Source: Lachnospiraceae bacterium
GTDB lineage: Bacteria; Bacillota_A; Clostridia; Lachnospirales; Lachnospiraceae
NCBI GenBank assembly: GCA_018365895.1
Contig: JAGZJD010000082.1
Coordinates: 1-8,763, forward strand
Length of the DNA stretch: 8,763 bases
Direction: 5' to 3'
Under the pieces are notes generated by a model that saw nothing but the letters and a program-made list of their open reading frames with translations, had not been told where the DNA came from and did no database searches. The translations under genes were made by a program, and so were the position numbers. Each line of letters begins with the position of its first letter. Position 1 is the stretch's first letter. Shown piece after piece: positions 5,887-8,763 of this stretch.

Positions 5887-6948
5887 ATGGAACGATGGAT
5901 GGCATTTTTGAAACGGAAAGATATTTTATTTTCTGTCAAGCGTTATGGGATTGAGGCCCTTGGTGCTATGGCACAGGGGTTATTTGCATCTCTGTTAATT
6001 GGAACAATCATTTCTACTCTGGGAGAACAGATGGGAAGTGAAGTATTGATTGCTGTAGGAGGTTACTCAAAAGCTGCAACAGGACCGGCAATGGCTGCAG
6101 CTATCGGTTATGCGCTGAAATGTCCGCCGCTTGTGCTCTTCTCACTCATTGCAGTGGGAGAGGCAGCGAATGCACTTGGAGGCGCCGGCGGACCTTTGGC
6201 AGTTCTTGTCGTAACGATTTTTGCAGCGGAATTTGGAAAAGCTGTGTCGAAAGAGACAAAGGTAGATATCATTGTGACACCGTGTGTGACAATCCTTGTA
6301 GGAACGCTCTTATCAATGTGGTGGGCACCGGCAATTGGTGCTGCAGCCAGCAGTGTTGGAAATGCGATTATGTGGGCAACAGAACTTCAGCCATTTTTTA
6401 TGGGAATGATCGTTTCTGTTGTTGTAGGAATTGCACTTACACTCCCGATCAGCAGTGCTGCCATCTGTGCGGCGCTTGGTCTTACCGGTCTTGCCGGAGG
6501 AGCGGCAGTAGCAGGGTGCTGTGCTCAGATGATTGGATTTGCGGTAATGAGCTTTCGGGAGAATAAATGGGGCGGTTTCTTTGCCCAGGGAATTGGAACT
6601 TCCATGCTTCAGATGGGCAATATCGTTAAGAATCCGAGAATTTGGCTTCCGCCGATTCTGGCATCAGCCATTACCGGACCGATTTCTACTTGTTTGTTTC
6701 AAATGAAAATGAATGGAGCTGCAGTAGCTTCCGGAATGGGAACATGTGGGCTTGTAGGACAGATTGGAGTGTATACCGGCTGGGTACAGGACGTTGCCAA
6801 TGGCGCTAAGACGGCGATTACGGCAATGGACTGGATCGGGATGCTTTTGATCTGTTTTGTACTTCCGGCAGTGCTGACATTAATATTTGCAGCGCCGATG
6901 CGGAAGATGGGATGGATATTAGAAGATGATTTGAAGCTTGATCTATAA
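5887..6948 (+). CDS. PfoR-like PTS_EIIC_2 family membrane protein
   Basis: This 353-residue polytopic membrane protein belongs to the PTS_EIIC_2 family, whose best-known member is PfoR, named as a regulator of perfringolysin O in Clostridium perfringens. It resembles the sugar-translocating IIC unit of phosphotransferase systems. About eight to ten hydrophobic segments are visible, rich in Gly and Ala, with the conserved-looking stretch GIGTSMLQMGNIVKNP (235-250) and GAGGPLAVLV (99-108). No IIA or IIB domain or phosphorylatable His/Cys module is fused, and none is encoded nearby, so transport by the usual PTS mechanism is doubtful. The ATG follows AAGGA (5872-5876). It lies 17 bases after the MATE stop and 21 bases before the hydrolase start, pointing to co-transcription. 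Family is fairly sure; whether it transports or senses is open. Confidence 0.82.
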   Translation: MERWMAFLKRKDILFSVKRYGIEALGAMAQGLFASLLIGTIISTLGEQMGSEVLIAVGGYSKAATGPAMAAAIGYALKCPPLVLFSLIAVGEAANALGGAGGPLAVLVVTIFAAEFGKAVSKETKVDIIVTPCVTILVGTLLSMWWAPAIGAAASSVGNAIMWATELQPFFMGMIVSVVVGIALTLPISSAAICAALGLTGLAGGAAVAGCCAQMIGFAVMSFRENKWGGFFAQGIGTSMLQMGNIVKNPRIWLPPILASAITGPISTCLFQMKMNGAAVASGMGTCGLVGQIGVYTGWVQDVANGAKTAITAMDWIGMLLICFVLPAVLTLIFAAPMRKMGWILEDDLKLDL

Positions 6949-6969
6949 GAAAATAGCGGGAGAGAGTAC

Positions 6970-7944
6970 ATGAAGAAAACAGTAAAAGCACTTTTACATG
7001 CTTTGTCTTATGGAGATATTGAGGTGGAATCTTCCAGAAGGTTTGCAGATTTAAAGCAGTTAGATCCGATGAGGATCTTCGTGAAAAAATTGGATGAGCG
7101 CATTTGCCGAGGAAATTATGAAATACCGGTAAGAGTCTACTTTCCATCGGAGGAAGCAATGGAAATGGGACTTGAGAAAGGGCATCACTTCCCGGTATTG
7201 TTATTTTTTCACGGCGGTGGCTGGGTAACAGAATGTGTGGAAAACTATGACCGTGTCTGCGCACAAATGTCTCAGTCTACGAACCAGATTGTTGTATCGG
7301 TGGAGTATCGTCTGGCGCCGGAATATAAATTTCCTACCGGATTGTTAGACTGCTATGAGGCTGCAAGAAGTTTGTTTACAAATTCCTTTTTACTCCATAC
7401 AGATCCACAACGGATTACTCTTGTAGGAGACAGCGCCGGCGGCAATCTTGCCGCAGCTGTTTCTATGATGGCAAGGGATTTGGGAGAATTTATGCCGCGG
7501 AGACAGATATTGATCTATCCGGCGACGAACAGTGATTATTCAGAGCAGACACCATTTCGGTCCGTGATAGAAAATGGTCAGGATTATCTTTTGACACGAG
7601 TAAAAATGGAGACTTATATCAAACTCTATGAGCGAACAGAAAAAGACAGGGAAAATCCTTACTTCGCTCCGATTCGGGCGAAAAATTTCCGGAATCTTCC
7701 GGATACACTGATTCTGACTGCAGAATTCGATCCGCTGCGGGACGAGGGAGAAGCTTATGGAAAATGTCTTCGCGAGGCAGGAAATAAGGTACGGGTGGAA
7801 CGAATACCGGATGCACTTCACGGATTCTTTGCACTTGGAATCCGACATTTACATGTGCAGGAGAGTTTTGATCATATGAATCGGTTTTTGAGAGAGGAGG
7901 AAACCGTATGCGGGAAGGAAGAAGATCCAGATGGCGTAAATTAG
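6970..7944 (+). CDS. Alpha/beta hydrolase, HSL-type esterase/lipase
   Basis: This 324-residue enzyme of the hormone-sensitive-lipase (Aes-like) branch of alpha/beta hydrolases is expected to cleave carboxylic esters. The oxyanion-hole motif HGGGW is at 81-85, the nucleophile elbow GDSAGG at 153-158 (Ser155), the acid Asp254 in DPLRDE, and the base His284 in ALHGF, so the catalytic triad is complete. The segment VEYRLAPEYKFPTGLLDCYEA (111-131) is also typical of the family. No signal peptide is present, so it acts in the cytoplasm. The ATG has a GGGAGAG ribosome site (6958-6964). Its last 37 bases overlap the start of the acyltransferase-like gene, indicating translational coupling. The acyltransferase partner suggests that the hydrolase acts on, or trims, a related ester; this is inference. 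Confidence 0.9.
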   Translation: MKKTVKALLHALSYGDIEVESSRRFADLKQLDPMRIFVKKLDERICRGNYEIPVRVYFPSEEAMEMGLEKGHHFPVLLFFHGGGWVTECVENYDRVCAQMSQSTNQIVVSVEYRLAPEYKFPTGLLDCYEAARSLFTNSFLLHTDPQRITLVGDSAGGNLAAAVSMMARDLGEFMPRRQILIYPATNSDYSEQTPFRSVIENGQDYLLTRVKMETYIKLYERTEKDRENPYFAPIRAKNFRNLPDTLILTAEFDPLRDEGEAYGKCLREAGNKVRVERIPDALHGFFALGIRHLHVQESFDHMNRFLREEETVCGKEEDPDGVN

Positions 7945-8763
7945 ACAATGCAGCGCTTGCTTTTCCGGCAGCCACCGGTAAAAAAGATACGAGAGTATTT
8001 CGGTTTTACTGCTGTCTGAAAGAAAAAGTGGATGCAGAGCTTTTGCAGCAGGCGCTTGAGCGAACTGTTGAGCGCTATCCGCTTTATCTGGCGGTTTTAA
8101 GAAAAGGACTGTTTTGGTTTTATCTGGAGCACAGGGAACTTCCGGCAGAAGTGACGCAGGAAGATAAGCCGCCGTGCAGTAAGCTTTATGTGCCGGATCA
8201 GAAACGTCTGTTATTTGAAGTTTCCTATTATGAAAGTAGGATTAATTTTGAGATTTTTCATGCATTGTCTGATGGAACCGGCGCAACAAGATTTCTTAAA
8301 GAATTGGTGCAGCAGTATTTGCAGCTTGCACATCCTGACGTAACTTTTCCGGAAACAGGAGAACAGCTTTTGACAAACCGGGATCAGGAAGAAGATAGTT
8401 TTTCGCAGTACTATTCTGAGAAAAAAACAAAAAATCCGGAAAGAAAGCGAAAAGCATTCCAGCTTCCGGGGCCAAAACTGGAACAGGATGAAATGGAAAT
8501 TATGGAATGCAGGATGTCTGTGCAGGAGCTTTTGAACTATACAAGAAGCCGGGGGGTTTCAATTACCGTATTTTTGAGTGCAGTATTGCTTTGTGCGATC
8601 CACGAAGAGATGACAGAGCATCAGGCGAAAAAACCAGTCACCTTAATGATCCCGATCAATCTGCGTAATTATTTCCCATCGCGATCTATGGCGAATTTTT
8701 TTGGATGGTTGGAAGCGGGATATGAGTTTTCAGCAGAAACAACATTTGACGACGTGCTGCTGC
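7908..8763 (+). CDS. Condensation-domain-like acyltransferase (alcohol acetyltransferase/NRPS C-domain relative), 3' end outside window
   Basis: The frame is open for 285 codons and runs off the window. The product belongs to the broad CoA-dependent acyltransferase/NRPS condensation fold: the catalytic motif HxxxDG is seen as FHALSDG (His118, Asp122, Gly123), and a second landmark, PINLRNYFPSRSMANFFG (249-266), matches the family's NxR...NFFG region. The N-terminus WRKLDNAALAFPA (9-21) resembles standalone clostridial members. There is no carrier-protein or adenylation domain in the visible part and no signal peptide. The ATG is preceded by AGGAGG (7895-7900) seven bases upstream and lies inside the end of the hydrolase gene in another frame, a 37-base overlap. 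It probably transfers an acyl group onto an alcohol, amine or carrier-bound substrate, but the substrate is unknown. About 150 further residues would be expected beyond the window. Confidence 0.82.
   Translation, partial: MREGRRSRWRKLDNAALAFPAATGKKDTRVFRFYCCLKEKVDAELLQQALERTVERYPLYLAVLRKGLFWFYLEHRELPAEVTQEDKPPCSKLYVPDQKRLLFEVSYYESRINFEIFHALSDGTGATRFLKELVQQYLQLAHPDVTFPETGEQLLTNRDQEEDSFSQYYSEKKTKNPERKRKAFQLPGPKLEQDEMEIMECRMSVQELLNYTRSRGVSITVFLSAVLLCAIHEEMTEHQAKKPVTLMIPINLRNYFPSRSMANFFGWLEAGYEFSAETTFDDVLL

Noticed and set aside
6818..7264. Minus-strand frame of 148 codons spanning the end of the PfoR-like gene and the start of the hydrolase
   Set aside because: It crosses the junction of two well-supported genes and gives a Ser/Leu/Pro-rich product without motifs.

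Overview
The window looks like a chromosomal stretch of a low-to-moderate GC, anaerobic Firmicute, most likely a gut Lachnospiraceae (Clostridia). This is inferred from strong AGGAGG-type ribosome binding sites, sigma-A-type promoters, compact hairpin-plus-T-run terminators, several iron-sulfur proteins and the protein families present. All ten genes lie on the + strand. I see no tRNA, rRNA, CRISPR array, insertion sequence or other sign of a mobile element, and no gap of 300 bases without a gene.

Left part (1-3506), largely single-gene units. A DUF362/ferredoxin protein, cut at its 5' end by the window edge, ends at a terminator. Next, behind a consensus-like promoter, is a J-domain co-chaperone without the DnaJ zinc finger (start corrected to 1189). 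A QueG-like 4Fe-4S protein follows behind its own promoter (start corrected to 2292); it seems to lack the Asp expected of true epoxyqueuosine reductases. Then comes a 68-residue single-pass membrane protein of unknown function, closed by a perfect 11-bp-stem terminator.

Middle (3525-4519). One promoter serves a 40-residue protein with four cysteines (3583-3705) and, 22 bases later, a cytoplasmic parvulin-type peptidyl-prolyl isomerase. A hairpin terminator follows.

Right part (4538-8763). Four tightly packed genes form a probable operon: a MATE exporter, a PfoR-type membrane protein (PTS_EIIC_2), an HSL-type alpha/beta hydrolase, and a condensation-domain-like acyltransferase that runs off the window and overlaps the hydrolase gene by 37 bases. 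The last pair could make and cleave, or assemble and trim, an acyl or ester product, and the two membrane proteins could move a related compound; this is inference from context. The operon has almost no room for a promoter of its own between the preceding terminator and the MATE start.

Most worth following up are the four-gene right-hand operon, the small four-cysteine protein paired with the isomerase, and the altered active site of the QueG-like protein.
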